Positions 39,039 through 48,749 of a stretch of 64,000 nucleotides of DNA are shown piece by piece. Position 1 is the stretch's first letter; each line of letters starts with the position of its first letter. The notes under the pieces were generated by a model that worked only from the letters and a program-made list of their open reading frames with translations, was not told where the DNA came from and did not search any database. Source of the stretch: an uncultured Desulfomonile sp. (GTDB taxonomy: Bacteria > Desulfobacterota > Desulfomonilia > Desulfomonilales > Desulfomonilaceae); assembly GCA_903952205.1 (NCBI GenBank), contig CAJBEZ010000029.1:1-64000 (forward strand), read 5' to 3'. The position numbers were made by a program, and so were the translations under genes.

Positions 39039-39632
39039 ATGTGTCCCTCTAGTGATTATCCGGATGATTTCAGAAAATGTGTGGAGTTCCATGGGCACAT
39101 GTGCCCCGGTCTTGCCATTGGTTATTCCGCTGTGAAGGCCGCCGAGAGTCTGATGAAGACTACTGCTTCAGAAGACGAGGAACTTGTATGCCTGGTCGAA
39201 AACAATTCATGCGCTGTCGACGCTGTTCAGGTCCTGCTGGGATGCACTTTCGGCAAAGGCAACCTCATATTTCGTGACTGGGGCAAGCAGGTCTTTACAT
39301 TTTATGAAAGGCGTTCCGGCAGAGCCGTTCGGGCTTCCCTCAGGAATTCAAGCCCCAATCGTGAAGCTCAGCATGAATTGAGGAAAAAAATCGATTCAGG
39401 AACAGCCACGGAAGAGGATAAGAAACGGTTCACCAAATTGAGGGAAGATTACACGAAAAGCCTAGTCTCGGAGCCCGAATCTTATTTTGAGGTCAAAGAG
39501 ATAAAAATAGACGCTCCTCCCCTTGCCCAGATAGCCGATACGGCTCCATGCGCAATTTGCGGAGAACAGACCATGGTCTCCAGAATGGTCGACAGGGCGG
39601 GTTCCATGATTTGTAAGGATTGCGCTAAATGA
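39039..39632 (+). CDS. FmdE-family protein
   Basis: 197 residues matching formylmethanofuran dehydrogenase subunit E (FmdE) proteins: N-terminal FHGHMCPG (17-24) and VENNSCAVDAVQ, and a C-terminal zinc ribbon (CAICGEQ then CKDC). Such proteins occur in methanogens and sulfate reducers, often without a formylmethanofuran dehydrogenase; their role is not settled, although a metal or redox site is indicated. It starts with AAGGAG upstream. Its stop overlaps the next start. Confidence 0.9.
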   Translation: MCPSSDYPDDFRKCVEFHGHMCPGLAIGYSAVKAAESLMKTTASEDEELVCLVENNSCAVDAVQVLLGCTFGKGNLIFRDWGKQVFTFYERRSGRAVRASLRNSSPNREAQHELRKKIDSGTATEEDKKRFTKLREDYTKSLVSEPESYFEVKEIKIDAPPLAQIADTAPCAICGEQTMVSRMVDRAGSMICKDCAK

Positions 39633-40294
39633 AAATAGCAGACAATTTCTTCATCTACCTTTGGAACAATCCCAGGGAAAACAACTGCAACAGTTATTTG
39701 ATTGACGGAAAAGTTCCCCTCCTGGTTGATCCAGGACTTGAACAGCGGGTGAACAACCTTTTCGAACGAATGCTTGAGGACGGGTTTGACCCGGCTCGCA
39801 TACAGGTCGTCATTGGAACTCATTGTCACCCGGATCATTTTACAGGTTCCAGGAAATTCGTTGACACTGCAGCTAAGGTCACCATTTCGCGGGAGGAAGA
39901 AAAGTTCATGATCGAAGAGGGGTCCAGATGGTATGAAACACACGGACAGAAAACTCCCGATTTCCCCGTTGACTTTTACCTTGGGGAAGGGGACCTTAAG
40001 CTCGGAAAGCATGAATTTGAGGTGATCTTAGCCCCAGGTCACAGCCCGGGAAGTGTCTGCCTTTATTGGGAAAGATATAAGACTCTAATATGCGGTGATG
40101 TATTATTCCGGGAAAGTGTAGGACGGGTTGACCTACCTGGAGGAAATGGCGGACAGCTAAAGCAAAGCATCGAAAGACTGTCTAAACTCAAGATCGACCT
40201 AGTCCTTCCGGGACATGGCCCGGCGATTCAGGGCAGCGCAAATGTTCAGGCCAATTTTGAAATGATAAAAAGAAACTATTTCAGGATGATCTAA
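39629..40294 (+). CDS. MBL-fold hydrolase, glyoxalase II-like
   Basis: 221 residues with the metal motif THCHPDH (about 69-75), and further metal ligands in APGHSPGS, CGDV and PGHGP. It resembles persulfide dioxygenase- and glyoxalase II-like hydrolases but the substrate is not known. The overlap with fmdE (ATGA) suggests coupled translation and a shared function. No signal peptide. Confidence 0.88.
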   Translation: MKIADNFFIYLWNNPRENNCNSYLIDGKVPLLVDPGLEQRVNNLFERMLEDGFDPARIQVVIGTHCHPDHFTGSRKFVDTAAKVTISREEEKFMIEEGSRWYETHGQKTPDFPVDFYLGEGDLKLGKHEFEVILAPGHSPGSVCLYWERYKTLICGDVLFRESVGRVDLPGGNGGQLKQSIERLSKLKIDLVLPGHGPAIQGSANVQANFEMIKRNYFRMI

Positions 40295-40503
40295 TGCGCG
40301 CTACGATTTTTACCCAGCGTTTCAAATACCTTAGAGGTTCAGCTACTCGTATTGCGACCTTTGATTCGCGCGTTTGGGCATAGGAATGGGTAAAAAAGGC
40401 ACCAATAAATTTCCCGGATGTTCAAAAATTCGGCAGCCTATGCAAGATTTTTGTACACGATAAAGATTAGTGATTTCATATAGATGTTGAATTTGGCTTT
40501 TTG

Positions 40504-40523
40504 TTGTTCAAAAATTTGAACAA
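40504..40523. promoter_or_regulatory. Palindrome, possible enhancer-binding site
   Basis: TTGTTCAAA (40504-40512) and TTTGAACAA (40515-40523) form an exact inverted repeat. It lies about 145 bases before the predicted sigma-54 start, the usual place for an activator (bEBP) site. This is inference. Confidence 0.45.
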
Positions 40524-40630
40524 AAGGGCAAAAATGATCTTATTTCTAAGACATCAAGCATAAAAACCAAAGAGACCTTAAGAGTTTAAAATAACTCATG
40601 ATATGCTCTATTTATAATTCATTTCCATCT

Positions 40631-40647
40631 TTGGCACAGCATTTGCT
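40631..40647 (+). promoter_or_regulatory. Sigma-54 promoter
   Basis: TTGGCAC-agcat-TTGCT has both conserved elements, GG at 40633-40634 and GC at 40645-40646, spaced exactly as in the YTGGCACG-N4-TTGC consensus. Only the G after TGGCAC is changed. The expected start is near 40658. Confidence 0.7.
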
Positions 40648-40684
40648 TCTTATAAGGACAAGAAAATAATCTTTTCCTCCTACG

Positions 40685-40714
40685 CCAACTGCAGTGTCAG
40701 TTGGTATTTTTTTT
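40685..40714 (+). terminator. Strong intrinsic terminator just after the sigma-54 start
   Basis: CCAACTG (40685-40691), a six-base loop and CAGTTGG (40698-40704) are followed by TA and eight T residues (40707-40714). It lies about 30 bases after the predicted sigma-54 start and 22 bases before the ATG at 40737. It may attenuate the downstream gene or end a very short RNA; it could also end transcripts from the fmdE operon 390 bases upstream. Confidence 0.8.
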
Positions 40715-40736
40715 GGTCAATGCAATTATTCGACTC

Positions 40737-42317
40737 ATGCACAGAATCATACACCGCCCAATAGGTTTCGGGGTCATTACATTCCTGACGATATCAATCG
40801 TTGTGGTGGGGTTGAACTGGGCCGAAGAAGGCCACGCCCCAGTGAAAGTGTTGGCCTTGCCCTTCAGTTTGTTGACCAACGGTGAGGATGCGGACTTCAA
40901 ATCATTCGCTGATCATGCGACTGCAACGGTCAAGTCAACTCTTGATTCCATGGGAAAATCAGTAAATGTAATCCCGGAAGAGGCTTACGCGGGTTTATTG
41001 AAAAAAACCGGGCCCTTGAAGGATGACCAGGAAGCAATTCGAATCGGTCTTACGCTGGAGACCAATATGGTTGTTTTCGGTTTTCTGTCGCGTGAAGACA
41101 ACTTTTACCGAATGCGTGGAGTAATGTGGGATCTGACAGCGAATAGACCTACCGTAGCCACTGATGTGAGGGTTGAGAACATTCACGCGTTGCCTGGGGC
41201 GCTTAACGTATTCGCAGCTGCAATAACAAAGCGCCTAACCGGGGCTCCAAAACTGGAATTTTATAAAGCGGAAGGCATGGCGACTCCGTCTACTCCGTCA
41301 AGCCACAAGCCATCTCTAGTGAGCGTACCGGGCAGGTCCTCCCAAGCTTCATCCCCATGGAGGAGCCCTGACATGTCGGTCGGGATTTGTTCCATTACTA
41401 TTGGAGACCTAGACGGTGATGGAAAACAGGAGACCGTTTTTCTTGATGAAAACGGTATTACGATAAGCAGATTTGAGGGTGGTGGGTTACGGCCCCTGAC
41501 CAGGTATTCACAGGCGCCGGCAATTTACGTAAGCGCGGAAGCGGTGGATCTGGATGGGGATGGAGTTTGTGAGTTGATTCTCTGTTATCGAACGCTTTCC
41601 GGATTCGAATCAGCCATCATCCAGTATAAAGATAGAAATCTCACTGTCGCCGAGAAAATCACTGATGTCGTTCTCAAAGTTATTTCAGAGCCTGTGGATG
41701 GCAAGGAGGAGCAGCGTTTACTGGTGGGACAAAGAGTTGACGGTCCTGGCGTCTTCAACGGAAAAATGCGCCGGTACAGATTCGAGGGTGGAAAGCTTCA
41801 GGAGATCGGAGAAATCGATCTTCCACCCGGAACTTTTCTACTCAGTTACGCATCAGGCCACTTTAAACCTGATAACCAATTCCTACGGATAATTTTGAAT
41901 CAAGACCAGCGACTTATGGCTTTTGACAGACAAAACAGGCTGATGGCGACAATGCCTGACCGGATTTTTGGTTTACAGAGGCGAGTCAGGCTCCACAGGC
42001 AAGGGCAACCTCCCATTGACATTTCAATGCCCGGCAGGATCCTCATAACTCATGGACAGACCCCTGGGCACAATGATGTTCTAGTCGTAAAACAGTCGGA
42101 GTCGGGGTCTACCATAGAAGCCCTTGGATGGGACGGTGTGGGGTTTCTTGAGAAATGGCGTACTGTTAACAGTCCAGGGGTTATCTCGGACTACCTAGTG
42201 GGCGATTTCAAGAACGACAATACCAATTCTCTGGTGCTTGCGTTGGTTAACCCCATGTTTTTCCAAAGTATCACTGGTTATCGCACCGTTATTTTCGCAT
42301 ACGATCTTGGTACGTGA
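40737..42317 (+). CDS. Exported protein with VCBS/FG-GAP-like repeats
   Basis: About 526 residues from the ATG at 40737. A hydrophobic segment (about 10-28) acts as signal or anchor. The N-terminal half resembles outer-membrane-associated domains found with such repeats (about 35-170), a low-complexity Ser/Pro/Thr linker (about 190-225) follows, and the C-terminal part has Ca-binding-like DLDGDGKQE and DLDGDGVCE motifs (about 235 and 285) typical of VCBS/FG-GAP beta-propellers. Its role is unknown. The upstream region carries a sigma-54-like promoter and a terminator, and a terminator hairpin (42332-42369) follows. Confidence 0.75.
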   Translation: MHRIIHRPIGFGVITFLTISIVVVGLNWAEEGHAPVKVLALPFSLLTNGEDADFKSFADHATATVKSTLDSMGKSVNVIPEEAYAGLLKKTGPLKDDQEAIRIGLTLETNMVVFGFLSREDNFYRMRGVMWDLTANRPTVATDVRVENIHALPGALNVFAAAITKRLTGAPKLEFYKAEGMATPSTPSSHKPSLVSVPGRSSQASSPWRSPDMSVGICSITIGDLDGDGKQETVFLDENGITISRFEGGGLRPLTRYSQAPAIYVSAEAVDLDGDGVCELILCYRTLSGFESAIIQYKDRNLTVAEKITDVVLKVISEPVDGKEEQRLLVGQRVDGPGVFNGKMRRYRFEGGKLQEIGEIDLPPGTFLLSYASGHFKPDNQFLRIILNQDQRLMAFDRQNRLMATMPDRIFGLQRRVRLHRQGQPPIDISMPGRILITHGQTPGHNDVLVVKQSESGSTIEALGWDGVGFLEKWRTVNSPGVISDYLVGDFKNDNTNSLVLALVNPMFFQSITGYRTVIFAYDLGT

Positions 42318-42331
42318 GTGAGCTAGAACGC

Positions 42332-42369
42332 GTCAGGGGCGCTTCCACTAGGGAGCGCCCCTGACTTTT
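42332..42369 (+). terminator. Terminator after the VCBS-repeat gene
   Basis: GTCAGGGGCGCT (42332-42343) pairs exactly with AGCGCCCCTGAC (42354-42365), followed by TTTT. It lies between convergent genes and may serve hppA as well, though there is no T run on the minus strand. Confidence 0.85.
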
Positions 42370-42401
42370 AAATTAACCCTCAACAGAATGTTGAGGAATT
42401 A

Positions 42402-44483
42402 TCAGACAATGAACGGAACGAGTAGCAGAGCCACCATGTTGACGACCTTGATGACGGGGTTGAGGGCGGGACCGGCGGTATCCTTGTACGGGTCACCAAC
42501 CGTGTCACCGGTAACTGCGGCCTTGTGAGCTTCGCCGCCCTTACCGCCGAAGTATCCGTCTTCGATATACTTCTTGGCGTTATCCCATGTAGCCCCACCT
42601 GTTGTCATCGCTATGGCGAGGAACAGACCCACAACGATGCTGCCGATAAGCATACCACCGAGGGCCTCCTTGCCGAGTGTAAACGCTACAACCAAAGGTA
42701 TCACAACCGGTAGAAGGGATGGAATAACCATCTCTTTCTGCGCTGCGGCCGTGACGATGTCGACACACTTGCCATATTCGGCTTTGACACCAGGAAGACC
42801 TTCTCGGAGGCCCTTGATTTCCCGGAACTGCCTGCGTACTTCTTCAACGATTGATCCGGCGGCCTTACCAACCGCTAACATACAAAGAGCCGCAAAGAAA
42901 TAAGGAATGATACCGCCGATTAGCAGACCAACGAGTATTTTAGGGTCTGACAGGTCAAAGGCAACCGCCTTTCCAGACAATCCTTCGATAGCTCGAGTGT
43001 ACTCGGCGAAAAGAACCAGTGCGGCCAGGGCGGCAGAACCGATCGCATATCCTTTTGTAACGGCCTTTGTGGTGTTACCAACAGCGTCAAGCGGGTCAGT
43101 TCTGTTACGAACTTCTTCCGACAATTCGGCCATTTCAGCGATACCACCGGCGTTGTCAGTGATCGGACCATATGAGTCGATTGCTACAACAATACCTGTC
43201 ATGGAAAGCATGGAGACAACGACGACCGCAATTCCGTATAGTCCGGTTCCAGTGCTACCTGAAAAGCCACCGCCGATAGCGTATCCAACCATGATCGAAG
43301 CCGCCAGAACTAGTACCGGGAGCACCGTGGATATCATACTAATGGCGAGACCTGCGATAATGTTGGTCCCGTGACCGGTTGTAGAAGCCTGGGCGACATA
43401 TTTGACCGGGCCGTACATGCCAGTGAAGTATTCAGTGATGACAACGATCAGGCCCGTCAGGACCAGACCGATCACAGCCAGGAAGAATATACTCATCGGC
43501 TGGATTATGTGGGCCGTGGCCAGAGGCTTGCCCAACGGTAGATACCCCGCGACAAAGTAGAAGGCTACAGCGGCAAGAATACCGGCGACAGCCATGCCTT
43601 TGTAAAGGGCGCCCATGATGTAGACGTCTTTTTCGTTCTGGGACCTGTTGATCTTAACGAAGAAGGTGCCGATAATGGAGGCGATAATGGCGACACCACC
43701 GATTAGAAGCGGCATGTAGAAAGCGGGAGTCCCCATGCCGTAAATCGTGCTGCCCAGAAGCATAGCGGCCACGATTGTTACCGTGTAGGTTTCATAGAGG
43801 TCAGCGGCCATACCCGCGCAGTCACCCACATTATCACCAACGTTGTCAGCGATGACGCCGGCGTTACGAGGATCGTCTTCAGGAAGATCGGCTTCGACTT
43901 TACCAATAAGGTCGGCGCCAACGTCCGCGGCTTTGGTGTAGATGCCTCCACCAACACGTGCGAACACGCTCATGAGCGAACTTCCAAAACCAAGGCCAAC
44001 GAGCGAGATGAAGATATGGTGTTCGTCAGGATTGTGTCCCCTGGCGACCATGTAAAAACCAGCGACACCAAGAAGGGCCAGACCTGTAACGACGATACCG
44101 GTCACGGACCCACCTTTGAACGCGACATCCATTGCGTCCGCAAGGCTCCTGCCCGCAGCGGCGGCCACGCGCACGTTCGCGTTGACGGAAACTTTCATCC
44201 CGAGGAAACCAGCGAGACCTGAACCAATCAAACCGACTAAGAAGCCGATTGCCGGCATCATGCCAAGGGCAACCCAGAGAATGACGAACAATATGGCCGC
44301 AATGATGGCCACGACTTTGTACTGACGAGTTAGGTACGCCATGGCGCCTTCAGCCACATAGCCGGAGATTTCCCTCATACGCTCATTGCCGGCGTCCTGC
44401 TTGAAAACCCAACCTGCTGTTATTAGGCTATAGGCAACACCCGCGCCCCCACACAGTAGGGCTACATAAACAACCCAGTCCAT
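42402..44483 (-). CDS. hppA: Membrane-bound proton-pumping pyrophosphatase
   Basis: 693 residues, about 16 membrane helices. It hydrolyses PPi at the inner membrane and pumps protons (or sodium in some subtypes). The catalytic acidic motifs include [21 protein letters not shown] and [12 protein letters not shown]. In the GNTT-x-A segment x is Lys ([10 protein letters not shown]), the mark of the potassium-independent subtype, which as far as is known pumps protons. The start has a strong GGAGG. The gene is alone between convergent and divergent neighbours. It lets PPi from biosynthesis or substrate activation support the proton gradient, useful in an energy-limited anaerobe. Confidence 0.97.
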   Translation of the reverse strand: MDWVVYVALLCGGAGVAYSLITAGWVFKQDAGNERMREISGYVAEGAMAYLTRQYKVVAIIAAILFVILWVALGMMPAIGFLVGLIGSGLAGFLGMKVSVNANVRVAAAAGRSLADAMDVAFKGGSVTGIVVTGLALLGVAGFYMVARGHNPDEHHIFISLVGLGFGSSLMSVFARVGGGIYTKAADVGADLIGKVEADLPEDDPRNAGVIADNVGDNVGDCAGMAADLYETYTVTIVAAMLLGSTIYGMGTPAFYMPLLIGGVAIIASIIGTFFVKINRSQNEKDVYIMGALYKGMAVAGILAAVAFYFVAGYLPLGKPLATAHIIQPMSIFFLAVIGLVLTGLIVVITEYFTGMYGPVKYVAQASTTGHGTNIIAGLAISMISTVLPVLVLAASIMVGYAIGGGFSGSTGTGLYGIAVVVVSMLSMTGIVVAIDSYGPITDNAGGIAEMAELSEEVRNRTDPLDAVGNTTKAVTKGYAIGSAALAALVLFAEYTRAIEGLSGKAVAFDLSDPKILVGLLIGGIIPYFFAALCMLAVGKAAGSIVEEVRRQFREIKGLREGLPGVKAEYGKCVDIVTAAAQKEMVIPSLLPVVIPLVVAFTLGKEALGGMLIGSIVVGLFLAIAMTTGGATWDNAKKYIEDGYFGGKGGEAHKAAVTGDTVGDPYKDTAGPALNPVIKVVNMVALLLVPFIV

Positions 44484-44806
44484 CCACCTACCTCCTTAGA
44501 ATGATTAGCGAACACTTTATAATTGAGAATACTACTGTATTGTTGAAGATTATATAGATTTAAGTTTATGTCAAGGACAAAGAGTGTCAATTATGGTGAC
44601 CACTATAGCCTGTGAAATCCCGTGAGCGCTGACCAAATCTTCCCGCAAGAACCGGCCCTGTGTGAATTTTCAGGCCGCGTCAGAGCGAATCCGCGACAAA
44701 CATGTTTTTTATTTCCCTGAGTTCCACTAGACGCGCTGTTATTGAATGCGACCCACAATTGATCCCGCTCACGAAAATCATTTTTTGAATATGTCCGGAA
44801 CAGACA
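44484..44806. other. Intergenic region upstream of hppA
   Basis: 323 bases between hppA and the nitroreductase gene, both on the minus strand. The part near hppA holds its likely promoter (44549-44574). In the remainder I see no gene, terminator or repeat. Confidence 0.5.
44549..44574 (-). promoter_or_regulatory. Predicted hppA promoter
   Basis: On the minus strand TTGACA (complement of 44569-44574) and TATAAT (complement of 44549-44554) are both perfect. Their spacing is 14 bases, shorter than the usual 16-18; an alternative -10, TAATCT, gives 16. Confidence 0.4.
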
Positions 44807-45490
44807 TCATTTTCCCACGGGGACGAGGAGCATTGGAGTTATACCTGCCGGCATCTTCATCGCCGAAGACACGGCGTTCTCCTCAAACGCCCCCACCGTT
44901 CCCATACGAAGACCTAAGGCCTCCGCCTGAAGATACAGGTTCTGATTTGAAGCGCCTGATTCCATAAATGTGTATTGGATTCCCCTGGCGCCGTACTTGG
45001 CTGTTGACTTGCCAAACACCGCCCCAATTACAATCGTCACAGGCGCCGAGGCCATCCATAATTGAGAGAGAGCGGCCTGCGCAAGCGACATTCTGACATC
45101 CTCCGCAAAGATCCTCAAAAGTGAGTTACTCAAGGAGTTGTAATGAAAAATCCCGGCAGGCAGTCCTTTGACAGATTTGTCACCGGTAAGAAGAAATATC
45201 TCGAGAGGATAAATACCCCCCGCTGAAGGCAAAGTCTTGATGGTGGCGCCACTTATCGCGTCCACAGGTAAAGCCCCGTTAGCCGCCCAGAGTAATTGGG
45301 ACACCTGTTCCAAGGTTAGAGGATCGTTGGCAAAATGCCGAACCGACTTCTTCTTCGTCATTGCGGCTTCAATCGAAATCTTTCCTGTGAAGCTCGGGTT
45401 GGGGAGTTTGAAGTCATTTTGGGCCTTCGCCAGTGACGTCGAGGACACAAGAAGCGCCAAACAAAAAGTTAAACATCTTAGACGGTTCAT
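44807..45490 (-). CDS. Exported SagB-type nitroreductase-family protein
   Basis: About 227 residues. The FMN-binding region KKKSVRHF-x3-PLTLEQVSQLLWAA and GIYPLEIFLLTG, with GLRMGTVGAF near the C terminus, match SagB/nitroreductase proteins. The N terminus is a signal peptide ending near SLAKAQ. The ATG at 45490 is chosen; an ATG at 45505 is possible. FMN enzymes of this family are usually cytoplasmic; the exported form implies a periplasmic redox role, substrate unknown. Confidence 0.85.
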   Translation of the reverse strand: MNRLRCLTFCLALLVSSTSLAKAQNDFKLPNPSFTGKISIEAAMTKKKSVRHFANDPLTLEQVSQLLWAANGALPVDAISGATIKTLPSAGGIYPLEIFLLTGDKSVKGLPAGIFHYNSLSNSLLRIFAEDVRMSLAQAALSQLWMASAPVTIVIGAVFGKSTAKYGARGIQYTFMESGASNQNLYLQAEALGLRMGTVGAFEENAVSSAMKMPAGITPMLLVPVGK

Positions 45491-45605
45491 TAATTTGTCT
45501 CTCATTCATTGATGTGGGAATAACAATTATCTTATTCATTCTGGAAACACAACTGTGTTAGATTTGGATTTTAGACAAATTTTCAATATGGAAGAGGAAT
45601 CCTAA

Positions 45606-46019
45606 ATGCAAAAGACACTGTCCATAATCAAACCTGACGGCGTATCCAAGAAACTGATAGGTGAAGTGATATGCGTTTTCGAATCAGCGGGTTTCCGGAT
45701 CGCTGCGATGAAAATGAAATGGCTCAACCGGGCCGAAGCGGAGGGTTTTTATTATGTTCACAGAGAACGGCCTTTTTTTCCGGAGCTGGTTGATTTCATG
45801 ACATCTGGACCTGTAGTGTTGATGGTCCTTGAAGGCGATGATGTAATTAAACGAAACCGCGAAATAATGGGCGCCACTGACCCGGCAGAAGCAAAAGCCG
45901 GAACAATTCGCGCCCGTTGGGCGGGCAGCAAGCAAAACAACATAGTTCACGGATCTGATTCTGAAGAAAGCGCCAAATTTGAAATCAGCCATTTCTTCAG
46001 TGGAATAGAGATATTTTGA
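45606..46019 (+). CDS. ndk: Nucleoside diphosphate kinase
   Basis: Transfers phosphate between nucleoside di- and triphosphates through H115 (NNIVHGSDS). The length (137) and motifs such as [16 protein letters not shown] are standard. The loop before the histidine reads [11 protein letters not shown], slightly different from the usual IRGDF. A ribosome site, GAGGA, precedes the ATG. Its stop codon overlaps the TTG start of rlmN. Confidence 0.97.
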   Translation: MQKTLSIIKPDGVSKKLIGEVICVFESAGFRIAAMKMKWLNRAEAEGFYYVHRERPFFPELVDFMTSGPVVLMVLEGDDVIKRNREIMGATDPAEAKAGTIRARWAGSKQNNIVHGSDSEESAKFEISHFFSGIEIF

Positions 46020-47077
46020 CGCAAGATCCCAGCGCCACGACAGATGCCCGCCCTGACCTGGCGAACATGACACTGGAGGAACTCCAGTCTTTTTTCAGAA
46101 CCGTCGGACAAGAGCCTTACAGGGCGGGGCAAGTCATGAGATGGATACAACAGGCGCTCTCGGTATCCTTCGGCGGCATGACAAATCTTTCAGTGAAGTT
46201 AAGAGAAACACTTTCTTCAATAGCCAGGATAGGAAGATTGGAAGCGCTCGGAAAGATAACCTCTGAAGATGGCGTAACAAAATTTCTTTTTGGTCTCATT
46301 GATGGTTCAAAGATAGAGTCTGTTCACATTCCGACTGATGATCACGACACTTTGTGTGTGTCGACCCAGGTTGGTTGCGCAATGGGTTGCAGGATATGCA
46401 GAACAGCAAAGATGGGTTTTGTCAGAAACCTTACGGCCGGTGAAATAGTGGGGCAGTTGCTGGAAGTCCGGAGACAGGTTTCAGATTCCGCAATCACCAA
46501 TGTCGTTTTTATGGGTATGGGAGAACCACTGGCGAACTTTGAAAACACTGTTCGAGCAATAAATATATTGACTGATCCGAATGGACCAAAAATTTCATGG
46601 CGAAGGATTACCGTTTCAACATGCGGTATAGCTCCACGAATAGTTGAGTTGGGTAATAGGGTCAGGGCCAAACTTGCAGTAAGCCTCAACGCGGTCACTG
46701 ACGCAACCAGGAGCGGGATAATGCCTGTAAATTTAACTTATCCCCTAGACAGTCTCATGGCGGCGCTCAAAGAATATCCCTTACCAAAACGCGACCGCAT
46801 CACGATAGAATATGTCCTCATACGAGGTCTCAATGATTCAGACGCTGACGCAAAAAGGCTTGTAAAACTTCTGAACCCCATTCGAGCCAAGGTGAATCTC
46901 ATACCTTTCAATGATGAAATGTCTACTGAATTCAAAACCCCAACTCCACAAAGGACGGTGGCCTTTCAAGACATCCTCATGTCAAAGTCGCTGATGGCTA
47001 TAATACGAAAATCACGGGGCAGGGACATTCTTGCGGCATGCGGTCAACTGGCTTCGGATCAAAGGAGAGATTGTTGA
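46016..47077 (+). CDS. rlmN: 23S rRNA/tRNA adenine-C2 methyltransferase RlmN
   Basis: Radical SAM enzyme that methylates A2503 of 23S rRNA and A37 of some tRNAs. The cluster motif C-x3-C-x2-C reads CAMGCRIC (about 119-126), and the C-terminal ACGQL cysteine is the resolving Cys. The TTG at 46016 overlaps the ndk stop (TTGA); an ATG at 46067 is an alternative start. The C terminus overlaps the ribosome site of the next gene. Confidence 0.93.
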   Translation: MTQDPSATTDARPDLANMTLEELQSFFRTVGQEPYRAGQVMRWIQQALSVSFGGMTNLSVKLRETLSSIARIGRLEALGKITSEDGVTKFLFGLIDGSKIESVHIPTDDHDTLCVSTQVGCAMGCRICRTAKMGFVRNLTAGEIVGQLLEVRRQVSDSAITNVVFMGMGEPLANFENTVRAINILTDPNGPKISWRRITVSTCGIAPRIVELGNRVRAKLAVSLNAVTDATRSGIMPVNLTYPLDSLMAALKEYPLPKRDRITIEYVLIRGLNDSDADAKRLVKLLNPIRAKVNLIPFNDEMSTEFKTPTPQRTVAFQDILMSKSLMAIIRKSRGRDILAACGQLASDQRRDC

Positions 47078-48681
47078 ATGAACATGTTGAGCGCCTGATA
47101 GAGGCTCTTTCAGACCCTACAATCTATCCACACCATCCTGATTCGGTTCGAGTCATTCAGACTCATATTTCAATAGTTTTTCTGGCGGATAGTTTAGTCT
47201 ACAAACTCAAGAAACCCCTTTCACTTGGTTTTCTCGATTTTACCACGCTTGACAAAAGACAATTTTACTGCCGACAGGAGGTTGAACTCAATTCACGTTT
47301 TTCGAGAGACATCTATCTTGGGGTAGTTCCTGTAAATGAATCACAGGAAGACGGAATAAACCTGAACGGGCACGGCCCTGTAATTGAATATGCGGTTTTA
47401 ATGCGATTCGTGCCTGACGAAAAAATTCTTAAGAATGCCCTGGCCCAAAACGCCGTGGAACAAACAACCATTGACAGAGTGGCCGATAGCATCCTCGAGT
47501 ATCATTCTAAGGCTTCAGGTGGTCCACGGGTCTCAATCTTCGGGGCCCCGGAAGTAATCATACAGAACGTTTTGGAAAACTTCATTCAGACAGAGCCTTT
47601 CATCGGTAAAACGATCCCCGTGGAAACATTTGAGTTTATAAAAAGAGAATCGTTGGGTTACTTGAAACGCAACAGGGAATTCCTGGAGGAACGCGTCAAG
47701 CAGGGCCATATACGGGATTGCCACGGCGACCTTCATTTGGACCACGTGGTTCTTTTTGATCCGATAATGTTGATGGATTGCATTGAGTTTAATGACAGGT
47801 TCAGGTATTCGGATTGTCTTGCAGACCTTGCATTTCTGCTGATGGATTTGGACTTTTCGGGCTACCCCGCTTTTTCTAACAGAGTATTGACCAGATATAT
47901 GAGGGACTGTCAGGACAACAAGTCAAACGAACTTTTAAGATTTTATCAATCTTATCGAGCCTATGTCAGAGGCAAAGTTCAGAGCTTCACTTTAAATGAA
48001 CCGGAGATTGACGAAAAAACGAGGCTCAGGTCGGCTTCTATCGCGAAGGATTATTTTACTCTGGCGAGGGTCTATTTTGCCCCACGACCTGAACCGGCGC
48101 TTGTGATAACCTGTGGGCTGATGGGATCCGGGAAGAGTTTTCTGTCTTCGAGGCTTGGAACAAGACTAGGGATAGATACCATCAGGTCGGATGTGGTAAG
48201 AAAAAAATCATTTGGTCTTGAGCGGTCTGAACATATGCTTGACAATTATGGGGCTGGAATCTATACGCGAGAATCGTCCGACAGGACTTATGGGGCCATG
48301 CTCGATGAAGCGAAAACGAGGCTTGGGGAAGGCCGTCACGTCATACTGGACGCTTCCTTTGCGCAAAAAAGGCTGAGGCTGCAAGCCTTGAATTTGGCGA
48401 AGAGCCTTGACGCACGTTTAATAATTATTCATTGCGAAGCTTCGGATGATATTATTCTTGAACGGCTGGCCGCAAGGATGAAAGACTTCGAAGAACCTTC
48501 GGACGGTAGATGGGAACTCTACCATAGTCAAAAAACCGACTTTGAGAAGGTAAACCCGGGAGAGGAGAGCGGCTACGTTCGTTACACTCCGGATATCGAC
48601 ATCAACACTTTTTTGACTTCGACAGCAAGAGAGATAGCCTTTGGTTTTCCAAATTCAGCTTGCCGGAAATTTGATGATTAG
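47074..48681 (+). CDS. Fusion of phosphotransferase-like and P-loop kinase domains
   Basis: About 536 residues. The N-terminal domain (1-330) resembles aminoglycoside/choline-type phosphotransferases, with CHGDLHLDHV and DCIEFNDRFR as catalytic motifs. The C-terminal domain (from about 340) is a P-loop kinase with GLMGSGKS as Walker A. Such two-domain proteins (COG2187 with COG0645) are found in many proteobacteria without a known substrate; antibiotic resistance should not be assumed. The start is a TTG at 47074 overlapping the rlmN stop, with AGGAGA upstream. Open frame goes back to 47038. Confidence 0.85.
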   Translation: MNEHVERLIEALSDPTIYPHHPDSVRVIQTHISIVFLADSLVYKLKKPLSLGFLDFTTLDKRQFYCRQEVELNSRFSRDIYLGVVPVNESQEDGINLNGHGPVIEYAVLMRFVPDEKILKNALAQNAVEQTTIDRVADSILEYHSKASGGPRVSIFGAPEVIIQNVLENFIQTEPFIGKTIPVETFEFIKRESLGYLKRNREFLEERVKQGHIRDCHGDLHLDHVVLFDPIMLMDCIEFNDRFRYSDCLADLAFLLMDLDFSGYPAFSNRVLTRYMRDCQDNKSNELLRFYQSYRAYVRGKVQSFTLNEPEIDEKTRLRSASIAKDYFTLARVYFAPRPEPALVITCGLMGSGKSFLSSRLGTRLGIDTIRSDVVRKKSFGLERSEHMLDNYGAGIYTRESSDRTYGAMLDEAKTRLGEGRHVILDASFAQKRLRLQALNLAKSLDARLIIIHCEASDDIILERLAARMKDFEEPSDGRWELYHSQKTDFEKVNPGEESGYVRYTPDIDINTFLTSTAREIAFGFPNSACRKFDD

Positions 48682-48749
48682 TGTCGATTCCTTTTCGCTT
48701 ATGTATTCATATGCCTGAAAATTATATTACGTCATTGGGGTCTTTAAGA

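Noticed and set aside
42525-43374. Long plus-strand ORFs over hppA
   Set aside because: Antisense shadows of a well-supported membrane pyrophosphatase gene.
47074-48681. Antibiotic resistance gene (aminoglycoside phosphotransferase)
   Set aside because: The domain resembles the superfamily, but this fusion type is a widespread chromosomal protein of unknown substrate.
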